Below are positions 11,556 through 24,483 of a DNA stretch of 64,000 bases, in pieces (the stretch's first letter is position 1; each line of letters opens with the position of its first letter). The position numbers and the translations under genes are program-made. Source of the DNA: Basidiobolus meristosporus CBS 931.73 (Eukaryota; Basidiobolomycota; Basidiobolomycetes; Basidiobolales; Basidiobolaceae); assembly GCA_002104905.1 (NCBI GenBank), contig MCFE01000348.1, forward strand, positions 1 through 64,000. Reading direction: 5' to 3'. The notes below the pieces were generated by a model, which ran no database searches, had not been told where the DNA came from, and saw only the letters and a program-made list of their open reading frames with translations.

Positions 11556-12621
11556 ATTAGAACTGGTTTGGGGCTTGCTCTGCAATGCAATGGTAGTTCT
11601 GAGGTATACAACAACTTTTGGTATTCTACTATTGAAATACATTTTTGGGACTTTAACATATCAGTAGAAGATATAAATTTCACCTATATGCTTCATCTTA
11701 GACTCAAAGTATACCACAGGCAATGTTTCCCACTCTTACAGCAGAGTTCTGACCTTTGGCTGACTGCTGGGCTTATTGATTTTTAAAGCAACTTTTCCTG
11801 ATTTGAAATTTGCTTTCATTTCTGAGAGATATATCCTTTATGGGAAAGTCTGAGCTCCTCCTTGACCATAAGAGTTATGGTAAAGGGGTCTCTAAAGGGG
11901 ACTTTGGACTTAAATATGTGTCTAAAGGGGTGCATTGGCATAAAGGTAAATTTTTAGAGTAAAGGGGTTTTTTAGTGGAATCTCTTGAGCGGTTAATTGA
12001 GTAAAGGGGTATCTGTAGAGTAAAGGGGTTTCATAAAGAGGAATCATCTGACAGAAAAGTGGTAGTTTTGTTCAGAACTTACGTTGAATTCTTGTGAGCT
12101 CTACAGTCTCTTTACCAATATGCTACCAATTAGAGTCAAATTTCTCAACAGTGCAGCAATGCAGGGAGAGTCTTATAGCCTTTAATCTTATAATGGGACT
12201 ATTAGATTCTTAAGGAGAGGTCCTTATTTTATTTTCCCACCAGAGAAGTCATGTTTATGAAAATTCCAAAGAATCAAAGTTTTTGGGCAGTTGTGCAGGC
12301 AATACACTTGTTAAAATGCTAAAATTTTGCAGTGGCCAGATTGGACATAGATGCAGCACCTGTGTAAGCTTCACATGATTTGATTGGCAGATTAATAGCT
12401 ACATGAAATCAAAGTACCCACAGTAATCCTAGGAACAGATGCCCAGTATATTTCAATATGGTGCACTATTGATCATCACTCCTTAAATGCTGCTTCAAAT
12501 GAGCTGTAATCTGAAACATGTATTGGCTACTGAGTGCTCTACATAATATGATAGTTGCAGCTGGGCTGCTGTTACAATCTTGAGCTTTTGTTCCTAAAAG
12601 TTGAAGATTCTAGACCTTTCA
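11556..12621 (-). repeat. Repeat J, copy 2 (left part, split by element D)
   Basis: Bases 12060-12621 are the reverse complement of the J copy at 5200-5760. J resumes at 45838 (ATAGCAAAAAGCA), and the joined sequence matches the uninterrupted copy at 5130-5190. The flanking TCA at 12619-12621 and 45838-45840 is the TSD of element D. The first 300 bases, before the AAAGGGGT cluster, have no second copy that I can place. Confidence 0.6.
11878..12045. repeat. Degenerate AAAGGGGT motif cluster
   Basis: The octamer AAAGGGGT (usually TAAAGGGGT, several times preceded by AGAG) occurs about eight times in 170 bases at irregular spacing of roughly 15-40 bases. It is not a head-to-tail satellite. No second cluster of this kind was seen in the window. 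Confidence 0.7.
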
Positions 12622-12647
12622 CCCTTTGAAAAACAATTTGGTTCTGC

Positions 12648-13718
12648 TGTAGTGGTGTGTGAGTCCAAGGGAGAGATACATCCAACACTTCTCAAGTGTT
12701 TTGTTTGCAGGGTGCTCACTGGGTGCAATAACCTCTGGTAAAAGCTTGCTAGGAGTTCTTGGGTTCTGTCTCTAATCTAATGTGATGGGGAATAAAGCCA
12801 CAAGCTTGTCAAGGGAAAGCTATTGAGCTACAATCCCAAACTTGGTTGGCGTCTTAACAAAAGTATGTGCTGGGTTCAGCATCCTTTGAGATGACAATGT
12901 ACTAAAGCTTCCAAAGTAAAAACAGCTGTAAAATCCACCAGCAGGGACTTGAGAAGAGTGCAGCTGTGGCCAATAGTTACAAAGACAGAGAAGTATCTTT
13001 GCCTGTACAAGAACAAACTTGGGAAAGAATCAAATATAATAAAAGATACCTACTCTGAGTATTCCTCACAAGTAGTGCCTCCAAGGTCAGCTGGATGTCA
13101 GCACAGTTTCCTGGGAGTGTACTGTGGTCTGGGGTTGGAAGTTCAGGTAGCAGCAGGAAGCAGTGCTCACACTAATCAGCAAGTTGGTATATTGATAAAA
13201 GGGAAGATGATTTACTGTTGAGGGATAGCCTCTCTTATATACTTTGCTTACTGACTAAGTGATTACTACTCATGGTGCTCTAGAAGGTTCCAGATATCAA
13301 TAGAAATTTTAATGACATCAGAATGACCTAAGAATGTTCTAAATAGGTGCTGGAAGGCTCTACAAGGCACAGCACATCCAACCAATAAGGAATCAGTATT
13401 CTGAATTCTGTGTAATATAGGGATATCATATATGGTATGGAAATGGTAGGGATGGTGACTCAGGTTAAGCATGTGTCATGGGTACTGGTGCATGTACTTG
13501 CCCAATATAGAGGCACTTACTGCTAGTAATCTTACGTAAAGCAGGGGCTAACTTATGTAATAAGGTAAGCAAGTGGGATAGTCAACTGGCTCATGGGATA
13601 GCACTGAACAGGTAAGACAAATGGGATAAAACTAAAATAAGTGTAGTAGAGAAATAGGGAAGTAGAAAATATGGGAATGAGCACATCTGTCAGTAGGTGT
13701 CACTGTGACCCTACTGCA
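12648..13718 (-). repeat. gypsy-1 left LTR (3' LTR)
   Basis: On the plus strand the LTR starts TGTAGTGGTGTGTGAGTCC and ends CCCTACTGCA. It aligns over its whole length with the split right LTR. A partial inverted copy lies at 48303-49072. The 90-residue plus-strand frame at 12949-13221 lies inside LTR sequence and is not a gene. Confidence 0.9.
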
Positions 13719-15790
13719 TCCACCCCCCTCTCAGCTTTGAGCTTGGGTCAAAGCAAACTAATCCAGATGTGCAAAGTTCCTATGCTTGAATAACCTAAGT
13801 TGATTCCCTGCAACTAGTGCTCTCAACTGGGTGTTGTCAAGCTCAGATATGTAATAACTTCCATTTCCAATTACCTTGGAAATGAGGTAGGGGCCAGTCC
13901 ATTTGTTGTCTAACTTCCAACTCCATTATTTGTCCAAGGTGGAATCATAGTGTAATACTGGGTCTCTCAGTGATAGTGGCTTAGGTCTTGTTGAGTGTGA
14001 ATTGCCAAAGGGCACTTTGTTTTTCAGCCATGTATCCTTAAGTTGTTCTGCAGCTCTGTTGATTTTTAGGCCATGGTGGTCAAGTTGCTGTATACAAGTG
14101 GTTAGGATGTCATTAGTCTGTATTTTAGATTTCCAACCCAATGCGTTCCAAGTGACTGTGTCTAACTCAACTGGTAGTATGCAGTCATGTCCATAGAGTA
14201 GCTTAAATAGCAATAATCCAGTTGTTCTCTTGGTAGTAATTTTATCTGCCCAGAGTGCAAGATGTAATTACTGTGGCCACAGGGTTGCATTATTATCACA
14301 GATCTTGAGAAGTGAGTTTAACAGTGGTCCTTGTCCTCACTCTACCATTCCATTGGCTTATGGATGGTAAGCTGTAGTAAAAGCAACTTGTATCTTTTAC
14401 TTTGAGCACAATTCCTGGATCATTTGGGATATCATCTCTCCTGTGTCAGCAGCAAACTGTTGGATGCAGCCAGACCTGCAGATAATGTCTTCAAATATAA
14501 ATCTCCATAGTGTATGGCACTTGTTGTTTGGCTCATGCCTCTGCCCATCCACTAAGGACATCTCTAGCAACAATCAGGTACTTCATTGATGCAGCTGTGG
14601 GCATGTGGACAAGGTCAATACCAACCTTTTGCCATAGTCAGATTGTGTAAGTAGGATGCAGTGGTTCTTCACAACACTTACAGGATCTCTTCTGGCAGGC
14701 TGCACATGACTCAACAAAGTGTTTGATATCATATTACATGTTTTCCCAGTAGTACCTCTGAGCTGTGGTAGTGTAGGTGGCTTCTTGTCCTCTATGTCCT
14801 CCTGGCTCTCCTTGGTGGATACCTGTCATGATGCTCAGTTGATCTTGTGGTAATTCTTTCTTGGTCTTTGATAGCAATCTGTTGCATATCTGCATCAATT
14901 ATATCATCAAAGCCAGGGTCCAAGTCTTCAAATAATTGTGGTCCCTTCCTGGAGAGTGTATCAGCCACTACATTTGTCTTGCCGGGGATATGTCTGACCT
15001 CAAAGTCAAGCATTTTCAGCCATCCCATTCATTGGTTTGTGGCAATATCAGGTTGGTCAGGCTTGTTGATCATTCCTATATGTGGCCTGGCATCTGTCTC
15101 CAGGATGAAATGTCTCATGTAGAGTTGTGACTTAAGCTTCCTCAGAATCTTCACAATTACTAGTAGCTCTCTCTTAATCTGTGAGTATATTTGTTCTCTA
15201 GGAGAGAGTAGGCAGCTTTCCTATCTGCAGGCATAGCAGTTGCCATCCTATCATCTTGGCCAAGTAGTGCCCCAGCTCCTATAGGGCTTGCATCCACTGT
15301 CAAAATAGGTGGGCAGTCAGCGTTCTGATAGTCAAGAGGTCTTAGAACTGGGGAGATACTAAGGACTCTTTTAATAATTACATGACTTCTTCTTGCTCTT
15401 CACCCCAGATAAATGGGGTATTCTTTTTCTGCAGTTGGTAGATTGGTTCTGCTGTCTCAGAAAATCTTGGGATCCAGATCCTAAAGAACCCACAAGCTGC
15501 CACAAAGGCACATGCTATGTTAGATTTGTGGGGGTAGGCCAGTTGCATATTTTTTGTGTCTTGGAGTCTCCAGGTGAACAATTAAAGGTGTTGCATCTTT
15601 GTCCAACAATGGATATCTCTGATACACCAAAGCTGCTCTTCTCACCACTGATGCTGAGTCCAGATTCTTCAATGGCTCCCAATATGGCATCATTGTCTGA
15701 AATAAGGTCATAGACAAACTTTCCTACTCCAGGTATAACTTCAGTGGTGTCCTGGATTCTTGGTACTTTGATGCCTATGTCATTAACAAA
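13719..15790 (-). pseudogene. gypsy-1 RNase H and integrase remains
   Basis: Minus-strand frames, broken by many stops, contain an RNase H end with HIPGKTNVVADTLSRK (near 14950) and an integrase C-terminal segment with FKLLYGHDCILPVELDTVTW (near 14180). Between them the zinc-binding HHCC region and the catalytic core survive only as short pieces. A segment near 15550 keeps the RT connection region. None of these fragments could be expressed as a polyprotein. Confidence 0.7.
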
Positions 15791-17157
15791 AACAGCACGC
15801 TTCTCAGGTATAAACTAGTACAGCACATTCACCATGCATCTCTGGAACTGAGTCACAGAGTTTGTAGCCCCTTGGCTGAGTCTTATCATCCTTAACAGTC
15901 CACATGGTGTCTGGAGTTCAAACATATCTCTTGATGTCTCACCAAGGGGGATCTGGTCATATCCTGAGTAGAGATTGTATGTTGAGTAGATGGAGTGGCC
16001 ACCAAAGCTTTCTGCAAAGTCATCAATAGATGGAGGTATAGAAGCATCTCTGATAGTGACAGCATTTGCAGGTTGCATGTCTTGAATGAATTGGAGCTTC
16101 ACATTTTTCTCTTTGGTCACAAACCATCTGTTAGCATAAGGTCCAGGGCAAGGTTCTAGGATAACAGCTTTTATCTTCTTCTTAAGTAGGTCATGGACCT
16201 CAGCCTGAAGTCTTCTGGGCAGTGCGTAAGGCTTAAATGACCAGGGTGTGTGGGGCACTGTAGGAATCTTGATAGGTTTTTCAGCAATGTCTTTAAGAGC
16301 ACCATCTCCCTGTCATCATATGAGAAAACCTTATCATGTATTTTCAGAGTTTCTTCAAATAACAAGATCTCCTCTGGTGTTAGGTTTCCATTGCCAATCA
16401 TAATTTGCTTAAGTCTCTCCAGTGTGAGTTGTGTATCTTCTGGTGTTTCTTTTGGTGGCCTGATTTAATCAGCAGGTCAGGATTCATCAGTCAAAGGTGT
16501 AACTGATGGTCTAATCTTCTGTTCTACTGTCCTGTATTTTGTTTGATCCGTAGCCATCTGCGCCTGAATACCTAATAAGCAGCTCCAAATGTTGGGGTGT
16601 ATATTGTCAGGCTCCTCATTTTCTTCCATAACAAGATGGGTCTTCTGGCAAGTAGGGTGTGTCCTCTTATTGTTGGGTGTTATACCACAGAATGGTGACT
16701 GTAGCCCAGGGTTTGATCCTTGTATAGTGTACCGCACTGACCCAATGGAATATTTGGTAGTTGTAGCCTTAGTACTGGTCACCCATGGTCTGCCTAGCAG
16801 AAGGTCAAAGTTTGCTTTCCAGCAGATAAAGAAGGGAAGCCAGACCTTGATTCCTTGCACCTCAATAGGGAACTTGATCACTGCACCACAGAGTGGACTA
16901 AATCCTGAGTTTGCACTAGTCATGTTTCATCAATTATCTCTATCAACAGGCAGTAGCTCCTTGCTTCTAAGTGTCTTCCAGAAGTCTAGCAGCATAAGAC
17001 TAATCTCTGAACCACTGTCAATATAGCAGTCAACAGGGTCATGATATATATACCCTTTCACCACAGCAGTTGCCACTGAGTAAAAGGCCTTATATTCAGT
17101 AGTGTAGTGATTCTTTTGGTGGTCTTCATGGTTTGTCTGAATTATATGGGTGTCCAT
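15791..17157 (-). pseudogene. gypsy-1 protease and reverse transcriptase remains
   Basis: The protease fragment (17157-16930) keeps the aspartic protease motif YIDSGSEISLM, followed by the beta-barrel part LLLGRPWVTSTKA near 16800. The RT fragment (16401-15815) has PRRLQAEVHDLL, NRWFVTKEKN and the palm stretch YNLYSGYDQIPLGETSRDMF. The catalytic YxDD-type motif appears as FVND just past 15815, with the first Asp changed to Asn. Frames change at about 16930, 16477 and 16171. Confidence 0.75.
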
Positions 17158-17362
17158 ATGCTCAATGTCTGGGCAAAGATCTATGGCTCTCAGTAGCTAC
17201 TTCAGCTGAGCCATTAATCTTGAGAGCTAGCTTTTGTAGCTGTTCAGCAAGTTGGTCAATTCTGTCAGTAGTGTTAGTCTGATTGTCACCAACAGCACTC
17301 CTTGGTTCCTTGATTGCCTTTTCTAGCAGATTAGGCTTCAGAAGTCTCTTGAAGGTGGAAGT

Positions 17363-17869
17363 CTACTTTCCCTCTAGGAGAGCACATTTCATCTCTGCAA
17401 AGCATGGAATGCCAGACTTGTCATCCTTTGCTGCATGTAAGTCAACTTTGCTTGCCAAGTCCTGGGGAAGAACTTGTGCAAGGCAAAGTGTCATGGTAAA
17501 CTCAGTTATAGCCTGGGACTGTAGAAGTGGCTTGGCCAAATCTTCATAAATGAACTCTTCAAGTGGTAGCTTGGAAAGTACAGTCCTTGCAAAGTGTCTG
17601 AGGTCTTCAATTCCATAGTATATCTGGGGTCTACAATACTTGGTCTGTAGATAGGTCTTCATTATGGCCCAGTAAGTGAGAATGTCTCTTTGTCTGAGAA
17701 GCTTAGTGGTAATATCACAAGTGCAGTAGTAGGGGAAGTCTTCAGCCATTTCATGTTCAGATAGGCTGCACATCTTGCAGAGCTTCTCCCATTTGAATAT
17801 GAAACTTTCCACATTCTTTCCATCAAACTGTGGGGCTCCATGTGAGAGTGGTAATGGCACAGAGTTCAT
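17363..17869 (-). pseudogene. gypsy-1 Gag
   Basis: From a likely start MNSVPLPLSHGAPQFDG at 17869, about 168 residues are open and show the retrotransposon Gag capsid pattern: FIFKWEKL, then W near the middle (YWAIMKTYLQ), then DLRHFART and YEDLAKPLL. It ends at a stop at 17363 without a zinc knuckle. It lies directly after the primer-binding site of the right LTR. Confidence 0.7.
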
Positions 17870-18008
17870 TTTGGGTAGGTAGGTTGGTGTTGTAATCTTA
17901 ATAATATTGAAATCTCTTTTCAATAAGTGGATAATGGCTTGAGTCTTCAGGTAAATCTTGTGGGGTCCTATGGAGCTTGTATGAACCCCCCATGTTGGGT
18001 GCCAAGTA

Positions 18009-18335
18009 TGTGGTGGTGTATAAGTCCAAGGGAGAGATATGTCCAACACTTCTCAAGTGTTTTGTGTGTGGGGTGTTCACTGGGTGCAATAACCTCTGGT
18101 AAAAGCTTGCTAGGAATTCTTGGGTTCTGTCTCTAATATAATATGATGGGGAATAAAGCCACAAGCTTGTCAAGGGAAAACTATTGAGCTACAATCCCAA
18201 ACTTGGTTGGCATCTTAACAAAAGTATGTGCTGGGTTCAGCATCCTTTGAGATGACAATGTACCAAAGCTTCCAAAGTCAAAACAACTCCAAGCCCCACC
18301 AGCAGGGACTTGATAAGAATGCAGCTGTCGTCAAC
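18009..18335 (-). repeat. gypsy-1 right LTR (5' LTR), first part
   Basis: The sequence starts TGTGGTGGTGTATAAGTCC and matches 12648 onward. It stops at the AAC (18333-18335) where element E begins. The remainder is at 24818-25560. Confidence 0.9.
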
Positions 18336-18827
18336 CCCTATGAGAATAATTTGGTCCTGCAGGTGGATCTGATCCAGATCATCCGTCAAGATCCTGTTTA
18401 GAGACTATCATAATAACAGCAGCTTAGAATTAGTGACCCTCCTGATAATCTTAGAACAAGATCATGATGGTGTTTTGCAAATTTTACAGCCAAATAAAGG
18501 GATAAAACTTGGCAATTTTTGATTGGTGCTGTGACAATATTTGTATGGTATTGTTGCAGTCTTTCAGTGCTCTATTACTATTTTAAGTGCATCCAGTAGG
18601 CCAGGACTTTCCATTGCCTTATATGGCAAGAGGCTTGACGGTATTTTGACGGCATTACAGCAAGACTCTGATGGCATTTTTTTGGCAGTTTGCCAGCCTA
18701 CCGCTGGTTCTGTAAAATACTTCCGTACCAATTTACCAAATGGTATTTCCTTTTTCTACCTCCCCTTGTGCAGTTCATATATTCCACTGTAGAATCACCT
18801 TTCTTAATTTGCGTACCCACTACTACC

Positions 18828-21800
18828 TTAGGTATTCCGCATATAGTTCAAATCAAAAAAAACTATTGCCTCCAGCTTACTAACCTCTACAAACGCACAC
18901 ACCTGCCGCAATTGACATACTTCTATCACCTCAACTTTACAGCTTTTTAGTGTGATACTTGCAAAGTTGCCATATACCTTGTACTGCTGGTAGCATATAG
19001 ATCTTGCAAACATATGCTTGATTGTTGCCACTTCTGCCATGAATACCTCCTGAATATTGGCAAAGAACTTCTTAGTATTTAGCCAGTATATTCCTTCTGC
19101 CTGCTGGATTATAGTCCCCCTTATAGGTGCACTCTGGCTTTTGTTTGTGTGGATTCTGTGTTGAATAGTGTAGAAGTTGGATTGTGACCACAAGAAATCC
19201 AGCATATCTTGGTGGAGTTTTCCTGATAAAAATTAGTTGCTTGTTGCACCCAGCCCAACTTTGCATTACTTAGCTGATTACCTACACATTGGGGCTGCTT
19301 AGCTTCTTCATTCCAAAGGCATAGGTGTCTGCATGTGCACATTTGTCCTTGGTATATTCCAACTCTTTCTGGCTGTCCTCCATATGCCAACTCATCACTT
19401 CCATGACAGACTTTAAGGTAATATATCTGATAGGATTGGGATATGGTATTACCTGCAACTTGACTTGTCTTCCTATCTCCCCACACATCCACTCCATAGG
19501 AAACTTGCAAAAGGTGAAGCAAGGCCCAATATTCTCCACACACCATGCAAGATGGAGTAGAGACTGAATACAATAGTGGCAGAGATTTATGTGTTCCGCT
19601 TTATGTTTGTACCATAGCTGCTCTGTTGTATCCAAGAGAAAGTGTAATAAAACTCTTGAATGGTTTAACTGAACCAAAGGGACAATTAAGTGCAGAATCT
19701 TAGAATTGTCAGAGAGTGGCGGAAATATTAGCAGAAAGATTCTGATCTAATATTGGTCTTGGATATAGCTGGGTTGGCTATAAAGGCAATGATATTTGTT
19801 TGCTAGGCAGGCTAGGCTTGGTGTTCTTTGGAGTGCTAGATATACTAGGCTTGGATAGAAACTAGAACGGAATTGTTGGATTCTTATTTGTGCTGATACA
19901 GAATCTTAATTTTGTTGAGACAAACACTAAACCAAAAGGCTCAGTACACTTTATTTATACTTTTCTGATCAAGTTGAATTAGTAAGTGCCAAGGGACTGG
20001 ATTGATTGAAATCAATTTGGGTGTTCATAGGTGCATAAGATAAATGAAAATTACATCATCAATCAACTGATGTCTTGGCAACTACACAGTGGTTGGATGG
20101 ATCTCAGATGACTAATCACCTGGGAAGGCTTGGCAGATAGGTTAATAACGTGATGACCATTTGAAAATAGATCAGGTGTGATAGCTAAAAATAGATTCAG
20201 AGGTGGGATCAAATAAACTGTAACTGGGATTTGTTATGTTTGGGTTAGGGAAAATCAGTTAGGGTACTAGATTTTCAAACGGAGTAAAATTGGCAAAGTT
20301 TTAAATGTTGATGCACAACATGCTCAAATCCCATCACAAACTCCTCACACAACTGCTGTAGATGCGTCAAGTTAGCATTGGTGATCTGCTTCTGGAAAAT
20401 ATTCCTACAATATCCACATATGACTCCCAATGCTTCCAATGTACTCTTGGTAGGAATGGCCTCAGAACACCACTTGAATAAACACATATCCAGCTCATTC
20501 AGTCTTTGCATTTGTATTGTTGCATATCTGTATGAATATTGATTGGAGCCTGTGAGAAGTACTTAGGGTAGCAGATACTCTGTAATATCTTGCCAATTTT
20601 TTCAAATTTCTCCAGTATCTCAAAGTGCTCATTTAGCTTGAAATGCCCCATGTACAACTTGGTCATCAGTATAGACATTTTGTTAAAAAGCAAATGCATT
20701 GCTCCCAGTGGAAAGCCTTTGATCCAACAGAGACCCTCTTTCTTAAGTATCTCTGGTTTCCAATTGATTCCATATTCCAGCCAATGGCTTGTAACTTGCC
20801 AACTTTGCTGCTATTGCATGCTTACTTCTGTATGTTTTCTCTGTGGAAAGATGATGTTCTTAGTGCTGGTGTTTGGGTAATAATAATGTGTGTGGGTTAT
20901 GGAGTAAATCCCCTGGATCTCACACACTTGAGAACAATACCGTCCATTGCACCCGGAAAACCTGCTATCTAGCTGATGGCTGGGATATCTGCAATGTAGA
21001 TAGTAATTTGAGCTTTTACATGATGGCCATTTACTGTTATCCTGCTGGAAAGCATACAAAATGCATCCAGCAATGGATGCAGGTAGCTATCCAGGTTGGA
21101 CGGTGACTTAGGCCCAGATACCAGTGAGACTACCATCAGATTATTGCTCTGATACCGTAAGATGGGTGGCAGATTCAGATTCATGAGAATCAGTGGCCAG
21201 CAGGACTTGCTGGTAGAGTACTTGTTTAATGAGAATCCATCAAGTACTAAAGCAAAGGCATGGTCATACATACCTTCAAAGTAGTCCTTGCTTCTTAGCT
21301 GTTTGTAATGCTTGCCATCAAATATATTGGATATGTTTGCGCTTGATTGATACTAAGTGCAGTACTGTATAGCTTTGTAATATTTGTTGGACTGCATCAG
21401 CCTCCTCAGACAGTCTATGACTAGAATATATCCGGAGTGTGATCAATGTTTTCCCTCAATGGTGGTGGATTCTTAACAATTTGGACACATTGCAATGGTG
21501 GCATTTTTGGATATGAATGCCATGCAACTGTTAACACAAGCTGGAATCAAGACAGTCTCTGGATCATATGTTGCCAGCCACATGATGGTTGTCCACTTGT
21601 GCCATGTACATGGTAAGTTGCATCCTGGTATGACTTTAGTACAAAGTAGTAATACATCCTCAGAGCCCCCATTACGGATATTAGTGGAAACGCTCCACTT
21701 TTCTATCCACAGCATTATATCATTCACCAGTAGATGGACTGCTGGGCTCACTTGGCTCCATAAAGTATACTTGGTGTTTGTTTCAACAGGTGTTGTCTCA

Positions 21801-22204
21801 TTGCATATAGGGATCTGAGCGGGCTCATAAGTGGTACTGTTGTTGGGGGAGATAGGCTCAAAATTCATCAGTGAACCTTCTTTGTTGGAGCTATCACTCT
21901 GCATGCTATATTGAGATAGCCAAGGTGAGCCTAAAGGCATCACAAACTCACGTGACTCAGCTTTTGCAAGGTGACAAAGATGGCCAGGTGCTAATATCAA
22001 AATATCAGCAGGTTGGCAAGATAATGATGGTACAGTAGTAACCAATGAATGTTGAAATATGACTTGGGTGGCAAAACACTGGCTGTGGTCCTTGTATTAC
22101 GTCCTATGCTCTCTGTGTGCTTCATGGCTGAGAGGCTTGCCACAATAGCCACATGGTCTTTTTTCTCTACTCCTATGATGTTGGGTCAAGCAGTCTTTTC
22201 CATG
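18828..22204 (-). pseudogene. Tnp2-family transposase of element E
   Basis: The N-terminus (near 22190-22080) has a zinc finger PCGYCGKPLSH with a following paired His. Then come CPNC (21475), the Tnp2 core DHAFALVLDGFSLNKY (near 21265; DGF is the first catalytic Asp), NLPPILRYQSNN, SGPKSPSNLDSYLHPLLD and a DIPA motif near 20985. The C-terminal part (19677-18828) has WYKHKAEHINLCHYC and SLLHLAWCVE. A CAA-to-TAA stop after CPNC, several frameshifts and the solo LTR at 19624-20320 inactivate it. Family role: cut-and-paste transposition. Confidence 0.8.
19624..20320. mobile_element. Solo LTR inside element E
   Basis: This 697-base sequence begins TGTTGTATCC and ends GATGCACAACA, with the perfect 5-base TSD TGCTC (19619-19623 and 20321-20325). 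Element D carries the empty site (AGCTGCTCAAATCC near 27557). It is the innermost layer of the nest and the only copy of this LTR family seen in the window. The interior has no long reading frame. Confidence 0.92.
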
Positions 22205-22424
22205 GGGCAAACAACTTGACCTTCAACAACTTAATGCAATTATATCACTTCTTGGTCAATACACATGTGAACATAAGACAGTCTTGTATTTGAGACTTTG
22301 CACCTACATGAATGTAAGATTCAATGCTGACCTGCCATAGTAAGCATTATAAATAAAGTTGTGGCACCACATACACATGTATATGTAACACTTTTTCCCT
22401 TTGGTCTGACTCACTTCAATATAT
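22205..22424. promoter_or_regulatory. Divergent intergenic region of element E
   Basis: About 220 bases separate the two start codons. The region has a TCAATATATATG box directly at the second gene's ATG and the motif TTGTATTTGAGACTTTGCAC. The equivalent stretch at 42493-42713 in element D is well conserved. It probably serves as a two-way promoter; this is inferred from layout only. Confidence 0.45.
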
Positions 22425-24483
22425 ATGCCACCAAAAAATAAAGCAAAGTTGTCTGGTTCTCAACCAAACCCCACCGCTGATGGCAACAGAACAAAAGTTG
22501 GACAACAGCTTGCTTTGACATTCAGTGCCACAAGTGGGGCTACATCCAAAAAAGGCCCTGTGGACCATGTGCCCATTGAAGGTAATAATGCGGACTCCTC
22601 AGGCTCTGAGTCAAGTAGGCAATTGAGAACCTCTGCGGAGCCACAAGTTGACTGTTATGCTCAGGCAGATGAGAATGTAGCAAATGCAATACCCTCTGTT
22701 GAAGATCAGCAAGAGAACATAATAGCATCACCACCACTCATATTAGCAAATATGTTGTCAGCTCATACCAAAGCATTAATGAAGCAATTAGGTGCAGTGG
22801 CTGATAGGATAGATGCAATGGACCAGAGAAATTAGGAAGTAGTCCAGAAACAGGATGAGCAGATAATACATGTAGAGCAATCAATATCGCAGGTAGAGAA
22901 AGCGGTATCTTTGCTGTAAAGAAGGAACTCAAGTAGCTCAATGTCACAGCCAAGAATTGAGCCATTTTTCAATGTATCAGCAGAGGAACATTGTACAGCC
23001 TTTGAAGCACAACAACTTTGCCCAAAGATAAAGCCTGCAGAAAAACCTATCACAGCATGGGAGGGACACAATGTAGTGTTTATACCAAAGCCTAAAAATT
23101 AAAAGACATTGAAGATCTGTGAAGCCATTGAGTGCAATAATGAAGAGTGGGCTAATATACCAGAGGCCGTCAGAAGTCTAGCATGTCATCACCTTAAGGC
23201 TGCATACCATGGGACCATCAGGAACTCAAAGCCAAATAGAATGCATTTGACTTGTTTCATGAGCAGCATCCTGGATTCAAATGGGCAGATGGTTTTTGGG
23301 CCAGTAGTCGTATGCTAAGAAAGTGTCTTAAGAATAGCAGAAACTATCAAAGGCAGAGGAACAAGGGAGCCATGGCTAAAAACCAGCAGCTTCCTCAAGA
23401 ACCCATTACAAGCAGGGCCAAAAGCTCCAGACAAGCATTGAGAGACATCAGGCAGCTGGAAGAATGCCAATTAAGGACAAGCAGGTAGACATGAATGTAC
23501 CAGCACAACATTTATGAAGAAAAAAGCGTAGTACCACTCAAGAAGCACCCAGTGAAAGTAGCAGTGAAGGACCTAGCAGTGATAAAAACCAGCTGGTTTT
23601 ACAGGAGCCTGTCACTACTACAGTTGAGAGCTCATAACAAGCTGAAAAGAAACATCAGGTTGCCAGAAGAGTGCCAGCAAGGAACAAGCAGGTCAGAACA
23701 GATGTGTCAGAGCAGAATTTATTCAGGAGAAAATGTAGTTCTTTACAAGAAGCACTCAGACAAAGTAGCAGTGAAAGACCTGGCAGTGATAAAGGAAAAG
23801 GTACAGGGAAAAATGTCTACCCAGGCCTGAGACAGGGAGGCATCCAAAGAAAACTGCAGTTCTGGCCAATTAATGCTGCAAGCCAGGAACAGACTGAATC
23901 CCATCATAGCCAAGGAGAAGTACCAACAAGAATACAGCTGTTATCACAGGAGTTGGAAGTGCAGCCAGTTGAGCAACACTCCAGCAAGGTAGATGAGTTT
24001 GCTGAAAAAGGCAACTTGTCTACCACAGCCTCCATTGTTTACAGAGTAGAGATTCCACTGACAGACAATGCTACAACATCAGGAGCTTGAAAGACTATCA
24101 CAATGCCTTCAGTGGAGTTTTGGAACATTAATAGACACACCAAGAGGTTGCAGCACTTCTTCAAGAGCATTGCTCAAGAATACACACTGGAATATTGCAA
24201 GGATTTATTGCACAGACTGGCAGATGAGGAGCTAGACCTTGCAGTGCCAGCTGAAGACCAGGACATGTGGGAGCTAGTGAATGTACAGTCGCATAAAGCC
24301 GTTGGGTTCCTGCCAAAGTTGTGGAACCAGAGTGTTACAGCAGAAATACTTATTGAATGGTGGATTATAATGGAGCTACTTGTTGAGTGTGGTGTTGGGC
24401 TTAAAGTTAGTTTAGGGTATAAAGACTTGTACAGGTCAATACAATTGGCAATTGAGACACAACTGAAGTTTCAACCAAAATAA
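22425..24483 (+). pseudogene. Second gene of element E (unknown, divergent from transposase)
   Basis: From ATG at 22425 the protein begins MPPKNKAKLSGSQPNP and is open for 136 residues, then interrupted by stops at 22835, 22918 and 23101. Frames resume with a coiled-coil-like stretch (near 22860), an FEAQQLCPKIKP block (near 23010), a twice-repeated segment with QSSSERPGSDK (23540-23600 and 23750-23800), and a last block at 24103-24483 containing FWNINRHTKRLQHFF and WELVNVQSHKAVGFLPKLW. The original protein may have had about 680 residues. I do not recognise a family. Position suggests a transposition accessory protein, as TnpA is in plant CACTA elements. Confidence 0.6.

Noticed and set aside
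11878-12045. Telomere-like repeat
   Set aside because: The motif is AAAGGGGT with irregular spacing rather than a head-to-tail TTAGGG-type array, and it lies inside a nested transposon.
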